Below, piece after piece: positions 1 to 6,558 of a stretch of DNA of 14,952 nt. The position numbers and the translations under genes were made by a program. The notes under the pieces were generated by a model, which saw nothing but the letters and a program-made list of their open reading frames with translations, did no database searches and had not been told where the DNA came from. The stretch spans positions 1 through 14,952 of the forward strand of contig NZ_CALADU010000021.1 in the NCBI RefSeq assembly GCF_937890665.1, in the 5' to 3' direction. The DNA is from an uncultured Subdoligranulum sp. (lineage in GTDB: Bacteria; Bacillota_A; Clostridia; Oscillospirales; Ruminococcaceae). The stretch's first letter is position 1. The number at the start of each line of letters is the position of its first letter.

Positions 1-16
1 TTATTATTGAATTTTC

Positions 17-43
17 AAGGTGCATATGCACTTATTCAAGTGC
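17..43. repeat. overlapping palindromes upstream of the GIY-YIG gene
   Basis: A 12-base palindrome GTGCATATGCAC (20-31) overlaps a perfect 6-bp hairpin GCACTT/AAGTGC (28-33 and 38-43, loop ATTC), so the two structures share GCACTT and cannot both form. The stretch 44-60 is T-rich (GAAGTTTGAGTTTTT). It could be the end of a terminator belonging to a gene left of the window, or an operator for the following gene. The sequence alone does not decide. Confidence 0.35.
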
Positions 44-77
44 GAAGTTTGAGTTTTTAACCATAATGGTGATGACG

Positions 78-929
78 ATGTCTTTTAGTAAAACCATTCA
101 GATGTACATTTTTGACGGTAACCCTAATGGACGAATTATGTGTGAACTTTCCAATTGGAACGGACGCGTATATAAAGTCTCACGAAACGAATTGGCTGCA
201 TTCTCCAACCGTCCAGATTCTGAAAATACAGGCGTCTATTTTCTTCTTGGTAAAGACGAAAGCAATGTAGAGACTTTGTATGTAGGCGAGGCAGAAAAGA
301 TGCTTACAAGGTTAAAACAGCATCTAAAAGACTCTCTATATTGGAGCGACTGCATTATTGTAGTTAGTAAAGATAATTTATTGAACAAGGCTCACGTAAA
401 ATTTCTTGAAAACAAATTCTATGGTTTGGCCAAAACAGCCGGACGTTCTGTAGTAATAAACAGTACTGTTCCTACTTGTTCATCGATTTCAGAATACGAT
501 GAAGCAATGCTGTTAGAATTTATAAGCAATACAAAATTGCTTGTAAATACTCTTGGCTATAAAATTTTTGACACAATCGAGGACAGTTCTGTTAAGAAGC
601 AAAATGGCAAAATCTTATTTTATATTCAAGCCGCTCGCGGCGCCGACGCTAAGGGTGTAATTGTAGCAGATGGCTTCGCCGTACTAAAAGATTCTGCAAT
701 CGCTACAACGACTGTTCCAAGTATGCCTGACAGTCTAAACCATTTGCGCAACGAATTGATTGGAAAAGGAATTGTCGACTCTACATTTCATTTTGTTAAA
801 GATTACATTTTCACCAGTCCTTCTTTAGCTGCCGCAATAGTAATGGGAAGAAATGCCAATGGAAGAACTGAATGGAAAACAGCTGAACGCAAATCACTCA
901 AAGACATTGAGGAAGAAAATCTTAACTAA
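78..929 (+). CDS. GIY-YIG nuclease family protein with C-terminal DUF4357-like domain
   Basis: The 283-aa product (from ATG 78) has a GIY-YIG fold. The GVY (52-54) and YVG (68-70) strands are 13 residues apart, followed by an Arg (LTRLKQH, R78) and a candidate metal-binding Glu in KFLENKFY (E111), the expected catalytic set. Residues about 200-267 match the DUF4357 pattern (FAVLKDSAI..., DYIFTSPSLAAAIVMGRNANG, ending TEWK). Proteins of this architecture are usually encoded in accessory DNA next to restriction or phage-defence genes; their substrate is not established. Three in-frame ATGs (66, 72, 78) have no classical Shine-Dalgarno upstream. I chose 78 because GGTGA at 68-72 then sits 5 nt upstream and family members start just before KTIQ. 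The gene is visibly more AT-rich than its neighbours and faces the ABC operon convergently, which suggests acquisition. Function inferred from fold only. Confidence 0.85.
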   Translation: MSFSKTIQMYIFDGNPNGRIMCELSNWNGRVYKVSRNELAAFSNRPDSENTGVYFLLGKDESNVETLYVGEAEKMLTRLKQHLKDSLYWSDCIIVVSKDNLLNKAHVKFLENKFYGLAKTAGRSVVINSTVPTCSSISEYDEAMLLEFISNTKLLVNTLGYKIFDTIEDSSVKKQNGKILFYIQAARGADAKGVIVADGFAVLKDSAIATTTVPSMPDSLNHLRNELIGKGIVDSTFHFVKDYIFTSPSLAAAIVMGRNANGRTEWKTAERKSLKDIEEENLN

Positions 930-934
930 GCAGT

Positions 935-978
935 AAAAAATAGGGCGCATTGCGAGGATCTGTGCAGTGCGCCCTATT
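935..978 (-). terminator. intrinsic terminator of the ABC/two-component operon
   Basis: A 15-bp stem, AATAGGGCGCATTGC (939-953) pairing with GCAGTGCGCCCTATT (964-978) with one G-U pair and a 10-nt loop, is followed on the minus strand by six T (complement of 935-940). It lies 31 nt beyond the permease stop codon. In the plus direction the tail is CCTATACTATTATT, so it may also weakly end the GIY-YIG transcript. Confidence 0.9.
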
Positions 979-1009
979 CCTATACTATTATTCCTTTTGC
1001 ATTTTTCCG

Positions 1010-3664
1010 TTACTCCACCCGCAGGCGCTCCACCACCGAATAACGCTGGGTTATCCTGCAAGTTACCATTGGGATTGCAATTCCCAGAACAGCAAACAAA
1101 GGCAAAATTGCCATAATCGGCCAGATCGTAAAATGATAGGTAAAGAACCAAAGCATTCCATTGAGGCCGGGCCCCACAATGGGCGCTGTGGCCAGAATCA
1201 GTACAAGAGCCAGCAAGGCAGACCCCAGCGTATAGAGCAAGCCCTCCAGCGCCAGCATAGTTTGCAACTGCCGGGTGGTCATACCAATCGATTGAAGTAC
1301 TGCCAGTTCACGGCGGCGGGCGGTGATGCCGGTGAGAATCGCGTTGAAAAAGTTAAGGATCCCTACAAGCCCTACAATGAAACTCAAAGCGCTGCCCAAC
1401 AACAGAAACATGCTCCGAATGCTTTCGAACTCCCCGGCATAGGTTGCTTTGCTCTCATAATCAAACTGCGGGTTCACGTTCTCTGTGTAATCCTTAAGGA
1501 ATGCTTCCATAGCCTCGTTGGCCTCTTCCGTAGTATCAAAGGCATAGTACATGATTGAGTCTGTACCGGTATCCCGAATAAACGTTTCAGCCCCCATAAC
1601 AAACTCATCGGCCCCATAGTAACGGTAACTTAAAGCAGACGGGACTTCTACCAGAGCAGCCACAGTGTAACGAACATCCCGGTACTGCACCGCACGCTCA
1701 GCATACGTAGCGCCTTCCGGCACCTCTTCTCTAGAGCCGAAAACCTCCCCGGTATCAGGGTCATAATATTCGTATTCTTCCACATAGCGAATGGTCACCG
1801 TGTCCCCCAAGCGAGCCCAGTGGCTGTCCATCATCGGGTTGCCGTAGTCATCCGTGCTATATACGGCGGCAATGTAGTTCCCATCGGGTTCGTTGAGTTT
1901 GGAAAGATCCCCTTCCAGCACCGTCAACTGGTCCAGAGCAAATGGCTCCATACCGTAAAGCTGCACCCTGTCTGCTAGCAGGCCATCTGCCATTCGCTCC
2001 ACAAAAGCCACCATGCTGTCCAACTGTTCCGGGGTATTCCAACGGCTCCACATAGAGCGATAATATTCCTCGGTAACGAACTCCTGCGCCGGCGCAGTTT
2101 TTCCGTAAACCCGGCCGCCACTCGTGATGCCACCCTGTGCTTCCACAGCGCTGATGACTTCTTCCGGGACTCCCATCTCAGCGTTATAAGCTTCACCCCC
2201 ACTTTGGAACTGTCCTGCATCTGCCAGAATAAAATCGCTGGCAGTGAAGTTGGATATATATTTGTCCATATCAAAACCGTCTGTAAAGGTCACTGTCAGC
2301 GTCAACAGCACCACTGCAAGGGTCAGGGACAGCACCGTCAGGAAGGTCTTGCCCCGGCTGCGCCCCAGATTGGCCCAAGCCATAGATCGCAGCGATACGC
2401 GTTTACCGCTGCGGCTTTGCTTTCGTTTGAGTTCCTTGCCTTCGGTGTAGCGCACCGCTTCCACCGGAGACACCTTGCCTGCCAAACGGCCGGGACGGCG
2501 GCAAGAGATCAGCACCGTTACCAGTGCAAAAATCGCTGCACCTATAAACAGAACCGGATTGACAGAGACAACTGTCGTCACCCCGTTGAGCCGCGCAGTA
2601 ATGGTCGGGGTGAGCACACCACCCAACAGCCAGCCCAGCAACAAGCCAATGGGGATTCCCACCAGTGAGAGAATCAGCGCCTGCATGCGGATGATTCGCC
2701 GCAGTTGCCGGGGTGTTGTTCCGATCGTTTTCAGCAAACCATAAAAACGAATATCCCCCGCCACAGAGATCTGAAACACATTGTAAATAATAAGATACCC
2801 GGTTAGGAGAATAAGGGCCAGCATCCCCACAAGAATAACCGCCACGGTGGGGTCCAGCTTATCCGAAAGTTGTGCCCCAGTATATCCCCAGTTAACACCG
2901 ATAGAAATGTAGTTGTCCCCTGCCGTTTCGGACTGATACCCATGCTTGGCCAGAATTTCCTCCATATCAGCGGCTATGGAGCGAGCACCATGCTTGAGCA
3001 TTACGTCTAAATTCCAGCTTCCCGTCATGCCATCACTGCCCGGCGGGGTAACTCCCACTTCAGCCAAAACGGCATTTACCCGGCTTTCCGGGATGAGAAC
3101 GTGGTTGGCCACGATTGCCTCATCGTACTCCCACCAGCCGCACAATGTAAAGGTCTGGGTGGTTTCATGGCCGTCAACGTCAAAGGTGATGGTAAATTCC
3201 GCACCGATCTCCGGCGTCACCCCAAGCAGTTCCAGTACATGAGTGTCGGTGGCCGCCTCGTTGGTTCCCTCCTGCGGGAGCCGACCTTCTATGGGATTGC
3301 AGTACCCCCAACGAGCTTCGTTGGCATCGGAGTAACCGATCTCTACATGGGATTTATTGAAAGGGACCTCTCTGGGCATCCCCAAAAAGCGCCGGATACC
3401 GTATTCCTCGATCAGAGAATCCCCTTTCAGTTCCTCACATTGTTCTTCCGTCAGGTACTTGAAGCTGCCGTGCGAACATCCCCCGGCCTGCCGGAAATTG
3501 TTCTGTTGGATCCCTTCATTAATGGACATAGCAATGGTAAAGAGCGAAGTGAACAGCATCGCTGTCAGCGCAATCGCCAATACCGCCACAATGTTGCGTG
3601 TGCGGTTGGACAGCAGCGCGCGGATGCTCAATCGGCGAATACAGCCGTGATTGGATACCTTCAT
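1010..3664 (-). CDS. FtsX-family ABC transporter permease with two large extracellular domains
   Basis: This 884-aa membrane protein is the permease partner of the adjacent ATPase. Hydrophobic segments lie near residues 25-46, 273-297, 328-350, 370-388, 440-461, 750-778, 805-828 and 846-870. That is the TM1-ectodomain-TM2-4 arrangement repeated twice, with ectodomains of about 225 and 290 residues. Each half carries the FtsX cytoplasmic helix motif after its second TM (GLLKTIGTTPRQL at 309-321, LAVLQSIGMTTRQL at 787-800). Such MacB/LolC-like permeases do not form a classical channel but move or release peptides or lipids at the outer face of the membrane. With a two-component pair next door, antimicrobial-peptide resistance or sensing is the likely role (inference). 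An in-frame ATG 14 codons upstream lies inside the ATPase gene. I chose 3664 because AAGGGGG, overlapping the ATPase stop, sits 8 nt before it. Confidence 0.93.
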   Translation of the reverse strand: MKVSNHGCIRRLSIRALLSNRTRNIVAVLAIALTAMLFTSLFTIAMSINEGIQQNNFRQAGGCSHGSFKYLTEEQCEELKGDSLIEEYGIRRFLGMPREVPFNKSHVEIGYSDANEARWGYCNPIEGRLPQEGTNEAATDTHVLELLGVTPEIGAEFTITFDVDGHETTQTFTLCGWWEYDEAIVANHVLIPESRVNAVLAEVGVTPPGSDGMTGSWNLDVMLKHGARSIAADMEEILAKHGYQSETAGDNYISIGVNWGYTGAQLSDKLDPTVAVILVGMLALILLTGYLIIYNVFQISVAGDIRFYGLLKTIGTTPRQLRRIIRMQALILSLVGIPIGLLLGWLLGGVLTPTITARLNGVTTVVSVNPVLFIGAAIFALVTVLISCRRPGRLAGKVSPVEAVRYTEGKELKRKQSRSGKRVSLRSMAWANLGRSRGKTFLTVLSLTLAVVLLTLTVTFTDGFDMDKYISNFTASDFILADAGQFQSGGEAYNAEMGVPEEVISAVEAQGGITSGGRVYGKTAPAQEFVTEEYYRSMWSRWNTPEQLDSMVAFVERMADGLLADRVQLYGMEPFALDQLTVLEGDLSKLNEPDGNYIAAVYSTDDYGNPMMDSHWARLGDTVTIRYVEEYEYYDPDTGEVFGSREEVPEGATYAERAVQYRDVRYTVAALVEVPSALSYRYYGADEFVMGAETFIRDTGTDSIMYYAFDTTEEANEAMEAFLKDYTENVNPQFDYESKATYAGEFESIRSMFLLLGSALSFIVGLVGILNFFNAILTGITARRRELAVLQSIGMTTRQLQTMLALEGLLYTLGSALLALVLILATAPIVGPGLNGMLWFFTYHFTIWPIMAILPLFAVLGIAIPMVTCRITQRYSVVERLRVE

Positions 3665-3677
3665 TGCTGTTGCCCCC

Positions 3678-4346
3678 TTATCGTTCAACGATCCGCCCAT
3701 CCTCAATGCGGATGATGCGGTCAGCCATCTGGGCGATCTCTTCGTTGTGGGTGATCATAACCATTGTCTGACCAAATTTCTGCCCAGTCACCTTCATTAG
3801 ACTCAGTACGTCCTGACTCGTCTTACTGTCCAGATTTCCGGTAGGCTCATCCGCCAGCAAAATGGCAGGCTTGGTTACCAATGCCCTTGCGATGGCAACA
3901 CGCTGCTGCTGACCGCCGGAAAGTTGGTTGGGCAGATTTTTCAATTTCTTTTCCAGCCCTAAGGCCGATACCACCGCCCCGACAAACGCCTCATCCACCT
4001 TGTTGCCATCCAGTTGGATAGGCAAAACAATATTTTCCCACACGCTGAGAACAGGAACCAAATTAAAGGACTGAAACACAAAGCCGATTTTACGGCGGCG
4101 GAAAATGGTCAACGCCTCGTCCTTCAGTGTGAAGATATCCTTTCCGTCCACCGAAACGGTGCCCGCAGTAGGCCGGTCCAGTCCCCCCAGCATATGGAGC
4201 AAGGTGGACTTTCCGGAACCAGAAGTACCTACAATCGCCACAAATTCCCCCTGCCGGATGGTCAAATTTACACCGTCTAACGCTTTTACCTGCGTATCCC
4301 CAGAGCCGTAATACTTTTTCAAATCCTTGGTTTGTAGGATTGTCAT
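3678..4346 (-). CDS. ABC transporter ATP-binding protein (LolD/MacB-type)
   Basis: This 222-aa nucleotide-binding subunit energises the permease encoded 13 bases downstream. All ABC motifs are present in order: Walker A GTSGSGKST (40-48), Q-loop FQSFN (Q92), signature LSGGQQQR (142-149), Walker B LLADEP (163-168) with catalytic Glu167, D-loop GNLD (170-173) and switch His200 in ITHN. Length and the LADEPTGNLD motif place it in the LolD/MacB/BceA class that pairs with FtsX-type permeases. The start is supported by GGGAGG 8 nt upstream. It is separated from the kinase gene by a 110-nt gap containing a stem-loop (4365-4400), so its expression may be adjusted independently of the two-component genes. 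Substrate unknown; peptide export or antibiotic resistance is the usual job in this context. Confidence 0.95.
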   Translation of the reverse strand: MTILQTKDLKKYYGSGDTQVKALDGVNLTIRQGEFVAIVGTSGSGKSTLLHMLGGLDRPTAGTVSVDGKDIFTLKDEALTIFRRRKIGFVFQSFNLVPVLSVWENIVLPIQLDGNKVDEAFVGAVVSALGLEKKLKNLPNQLSGGQQQRVAIARALVTKPAILLADEPTGNLDSKTSQDVLSLMKVTGQKFGQTMVMITHNEEIAQMADRIIRIEDGRIVER

Positions 4347-4364
4347 TTCCGTTTCCTCCCAACG

Positions 4365-4400
4365 AAAAAGTCTGTATCGTCTTTTGACAATACAGACTTT
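4365..4400 (-). terminator. stem-loop with short T tail between kinase and ABC genes (possible attenuator or operator)
   Basis: A perfect 11-bp inverted repeat AAAGTCTGTAT / ATACAGACTTT (4367-4377 and 4390-4400) encloses a 12-nt loop. Read on the minus strand, the core stem GTCTGTAT/ATACAGAC ends in TTTTT, then CG, a weak intrinsic-terminator form, 5 nt before the GGGAGG of the ATPase gene. It may act as a partial terminator, an mRNA processing/stability element, or a response-regulator operator. A second short palindrome TTCTGACAGAA lies at 4441-4451. I see no convincing promoter in the gap. Confidence 0.5.
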
Positions 4401-4456
4401 ACCATACGAATCTGTCCTTGCACTTTCGAGAATGTGATAGTTCTGACAGAATTGCT

Positions 4457-5356
4457 TTAAGGCCGTGGAAGAACCAGCGAAAACGTACTGCCCTTCCCCA
4501 CCGCGCTCTCCACTTTCAGATACCCGCCCTGCTTTTCTGCAATCTGACGGGCGAGGTAAAGGCCGATTCCTACACCTTCTTCCCGGTAGTTTCCGGCGCT
4601 GCGGTAAAAGCGATGAAAAATTTTAGCTTGTTCTGTTTCCGAAATCCCCGGCCCCGTGTCCGCAACCTGAATAGCGGAGAACATTTCGTAGTTTTTCACT
4701 TCTACGGTCACACGCCCTTGGGCAGGGGTATACTTCACCGCATTGTCCAGAAGATTACATAGTGCTTCTTCTGTCCACTTTGGGTCAAAAACAGCCTTCC
4801 CTTCTGTTGACTCAACCGTAAGGGCAAGCCCTTTTCCCGCTGCTTTGGGCGCATACTGCGCTGTTGCGCGTTCCACCACGCAGGCCAGCTCCGATGTTTC
4901 TGGATGCAGCGTCAGAATTCCATTTTCCAACCGAGAGGTCTTCACCAGCGCTTCGATCAGGTTTTGGAGCTTGTCCGCTTGCACAGAAATCGCTTGAGCA
5001 CACTCCGCCCCCTGCGGCGTAAGCGGCTGTTCCGCAAGGAGTTGGGTATAAAGCTGTAGATTGGCTACCGGTGTCTTTGTCTGATGGGAGATATCCGAGA
5101 TGAAAGTACTCATCTGATCTTTCTGCTCTTGCACTTTCCGTGCTGACAATGCACTGGCTGTCAAATAGCGCGCCAACCGACTTTCCAGCGCAGAAACTCG
5201 GCTCTCGTCAAAGGATTCTTCTGTAAAATGTCCGTTAAAAGCAGCATTCAGCATGGCATCCAAACGCTTTATCGTGTGGACGGTCCTCCAGCGGTCAACC
5301 GCCACAATGACCAGCGCCACCAGTAATGCGCTCCCTGCCACAATGTACCCGATCAT
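4457..5356 (-). CDS. sensor histidine kinase with minimal N-terminal membrane anchor
   Basis: This 299-aa kinase is the partner of the response regulator it overlaps (ATGA overlap at 5353-5356, implying translational coupling). It has one hydrophobic segment at residues 3-20 and no extracellular sensor domain. A linker to about residue 80 is followed by the HisKA domain with phospho-acceptor His91 (SDISHQTKTP). The HATPase_c domain has an N-box NLLDNAVKY (201-209), G1 box DTGPG (233-237), F-box FHRFY (247-251) and G2 box GVGIGLYLAR (261-270). Kinases this poor in input domain that sit beside FtsX-type ABC transporters (BceS-like) usually receive their signal from the transporter; that is family knowledge applied here. 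The frame stays open 48 codons upstream inside the regulator gene, but that extension lacks kinase-like sequence and I rejected it. Confidence 0.93.
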   Translation of the reverse strand: MIGYIVAGSALLVALVIVAVDRWRTVHTIKRLDAMLNAAFNGHFTEESFDESRVSALESRLARYLTASALSARKVQEQKDQMSTFISDISHQTKTPVANLQLYTQLLAEQPLTPQGAECAQAISVQADKLQNLIEALVKTSRLENGILTLHPETSELACVVERATAQYAPKAAGKGLALTVESTEGKAVFDPKWTEEALCNLLDNAVKYTPAQGRVTVEVKNYEMFSAIQVADTGPGISETEQAKIFHRFYRSAGNYREEGVGIGLYLARQIAEKQGGYLKVESAVGKGSTFSLVLPRP

Positions 5357-6039
5357 GGTTTCACCGCCCAGATATAACCGATACCATACACTGTTTTCAG
5401 ATATTCCGGTTTGGCGGGGTCTTTTTCTAGTTTTGTGCGCAGCCGTTTGACCGTTACCGAAAGAGCGTTTTCTTCCACAAATTCCGCACCATCCGTCCAC
5501 ACCCGATCCACCAGTGTGGCGCGAGGTACAGCATGGCCTCGATTTTCTACCAGCACCCGCAGCAATTTCTGTTCGGTTTTGGACAGTTCCACTGCCATGC
5601 CGTTTTTGCGAAAGTTCATCCGTTCAAAATCAAAAAGAAACGGCCCGACCTCCATCTGAGAAGATGCCTGCACACTGCCACGGCGAAGCTGGGCCTGTAC
5701 TCTGGCCCGCAGGATCGCCAGTGAAAACGGCTTCGTGATATAGTCGTCTGCTCCTGCCTCCAAACCGGTAACTTCGTCCATTTCCAAGTCGTTAGCAGTC
5801 AGTAAAATCGTTGGCGTTGCATCCCCTTGCGCCCGCCGCATTCGCAGCAGATCAAGCCCGCTCCCATCGGGCAGATTGATGTCCAAAATCAATAGATCAA
5901 ATTGCATTTCCGCCAGCTTTTGCCTTGCCTGCACCATACTGTCTGCCAAAGTCACCACCCGATTGGGTCCGCTGAGCGCCATACCGATTCCTCGGCTGAG
6001 TGTAGCATCATCTTCCAGAAGAAAAATCCGTTCCATCAT
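5353..6039 (-). CDS. OmpR/PhoB-family response regulator
   Basis: This 228-aa DNA-binding regulator is the first gene of the leftward operon. The receiver domain (about 3-118) has the acidic pocket LLEDD (7-11), phospho-acceptor Asp53 (LLILDINLPDGSG), Thr81 and the conserved Lys103 in TKPF. The winged-helix domain spans about 130-226, with the recognition region ENALSVTVKRLRTKLEKD and the terminal hairpin TVYGIGYIW. The likely target is the ABC transporter pair downstream and possibly its own promoter (inference). Two adjacent ATGs occur at the start (6037-6039 and 6034-6036). GGAG upstream is 5 nt from the first and 8 nt from the second, so the true start could be one codon later. Confidence 0.95.
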   Translation of the reverse strand: MMERIFLLEDDATLSRGIGMALSGPNRVVTLADSMVQARQKLAEMQFDLLILDINLPDGSGLDLLRMRRAQGDATPTILLTANDLEMDEVTGLEAGADDYITKPFSLAILRARVQAQLRRGSVQASSQMEVGPFLFDFERMNFRKNGMAVELSKTEQKLLRVLVENRGHAVPRATLVDRVWTDGAEFVEENALSVTVKRLRTKLEKDPAKPEYLKTVYGIGYIWAVKP

Positions 6040-6106
6040 TCCTGCTCCAATAAAAACAAATTTCTGGGGTTGCTATGGTTCTAACGTCAAATCCATTCTC
6101 TTTTTG

Positions 6107-6134
6107 ATTATAACAGTGCCAGCGCTTTTTGCAA
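6107..6134 (-). promoter_or_regulatory. promoter of the response regulator/kinase/ABC operon
   Basis: On the minus strand TTGCAA (6129-6134) and a perfect TATAAT (6107-6112) are separated by 16 nt, and TG lies one base before the -10 (TGTTATAAT), giving an extended -10 promoter. This leaves a leader of about 60 nt before the regulator start. No clear direct-repeat operator is visible. Confidence 0.75.
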
Positions 6135-6496
6135 ACACAACCTTTACAAATCCACAAGAAAATAATGTTTGCTTCTTTTTTGCTACCCTAACGATTTTCT
6201 CGCAAAATCTCTCTCCGCTTTGCGTATAGAATCTCTCACAGGATATAGGCGTTTTCTTTATTCTTCAGATTGCAGCGGTCACACGTTTTTTGTTTTTCTT
6301 GTGTTTAGGCATCATCTACGGGATGCAGCTTCTCGCGGGGGCTTTATCTATTCACTTTCCTGTTTTTATGTCCTCATTCTTCTGCAAGAAGAATGGAACC
6401 GCGAGCTTCTGCCGCCGCCTCTAAACCAGCCAGTTTGTATCCCAAGGATTTAATTCGCAGCGTGGTGAGAAACAAGAAAAAAGCAAGGTTTCCTAA
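6135..6496. other. intergenic stretch between divergent promoters, no supported gene
   Basis: These 362 bases separate the leftward two-component promoter from the rightward mgtA promoter. Visible structure: GATTTT/AAAATC hairpin (6193-6209), an overlapping CGCAAA/TTTGCG inverted repeat (6201-6224), and a perfect 9-bp hairpin CATTCTTCT-GCA-AGAAGAATG (6375-6395). A 35-codon frame (6393-6500, + strand, starting Met-Glu-Pro and ending in a Lys/Arg-rich tail) has no usable ribosome binding site and is not called. I do not see an M-box (ykoK) riboswitch or a tRNA here. Confidence 0.6.
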
Positions 6497-6526
6497 ATGA
6501 GATTTCAAACGGTTTTGTGATATAAT
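6497..6526 (+). promoter_or_regulatory. promoter of the first mgtA
   Basis: A perfect TATAAT (6521-6526) is preceded by TG one base upstream (extended -10, TGATATAAT). The best -35 candidate is ATGAGA (6497-6502), a 4/6 match at 18 nt spacing, which fits reliance on the extended -10 or on an activator. The predicted leader is only about 25 nt, too short for a riboswitch. Confidence 0.65.
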
Positions 6527-6558
6527 AAAAAATCCCAAAACATATCGAGGTGAGGTTC

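Noticed and set aside
950..1558. Long open frame on the plus strand opposite the permease C-terminus
   Set aside because: Antisense shadow: low-complexity Gln/Arg/His-rich product, no family resemblance, and the minus-strand permease is unambiguous. The same applies to other plus-strand frames across 2204-3715.
5357..5500. 48-codon N-terminal extension of the histidine kinase
   Set aside because: It lies inside the response-regulator gene, shows no kinase-like or signal sequence, and the ATGA-coupled start at 5356 begins directly at the membrane helix.
6169..6453. 94-codon frame (+) in the gap before the first mgtA
   Set aside because: TTG start, no ribosome binding site, composition typical of translated non-coding T-rich DNA.
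6040..6558. Possible M-box (ykoK) Mg2+ riboswitch before the first mgtA
   Set aside because: None of the conserved M-box core elements could be found by eye, and the likely promoter leaves a leader of only about 25 nt.
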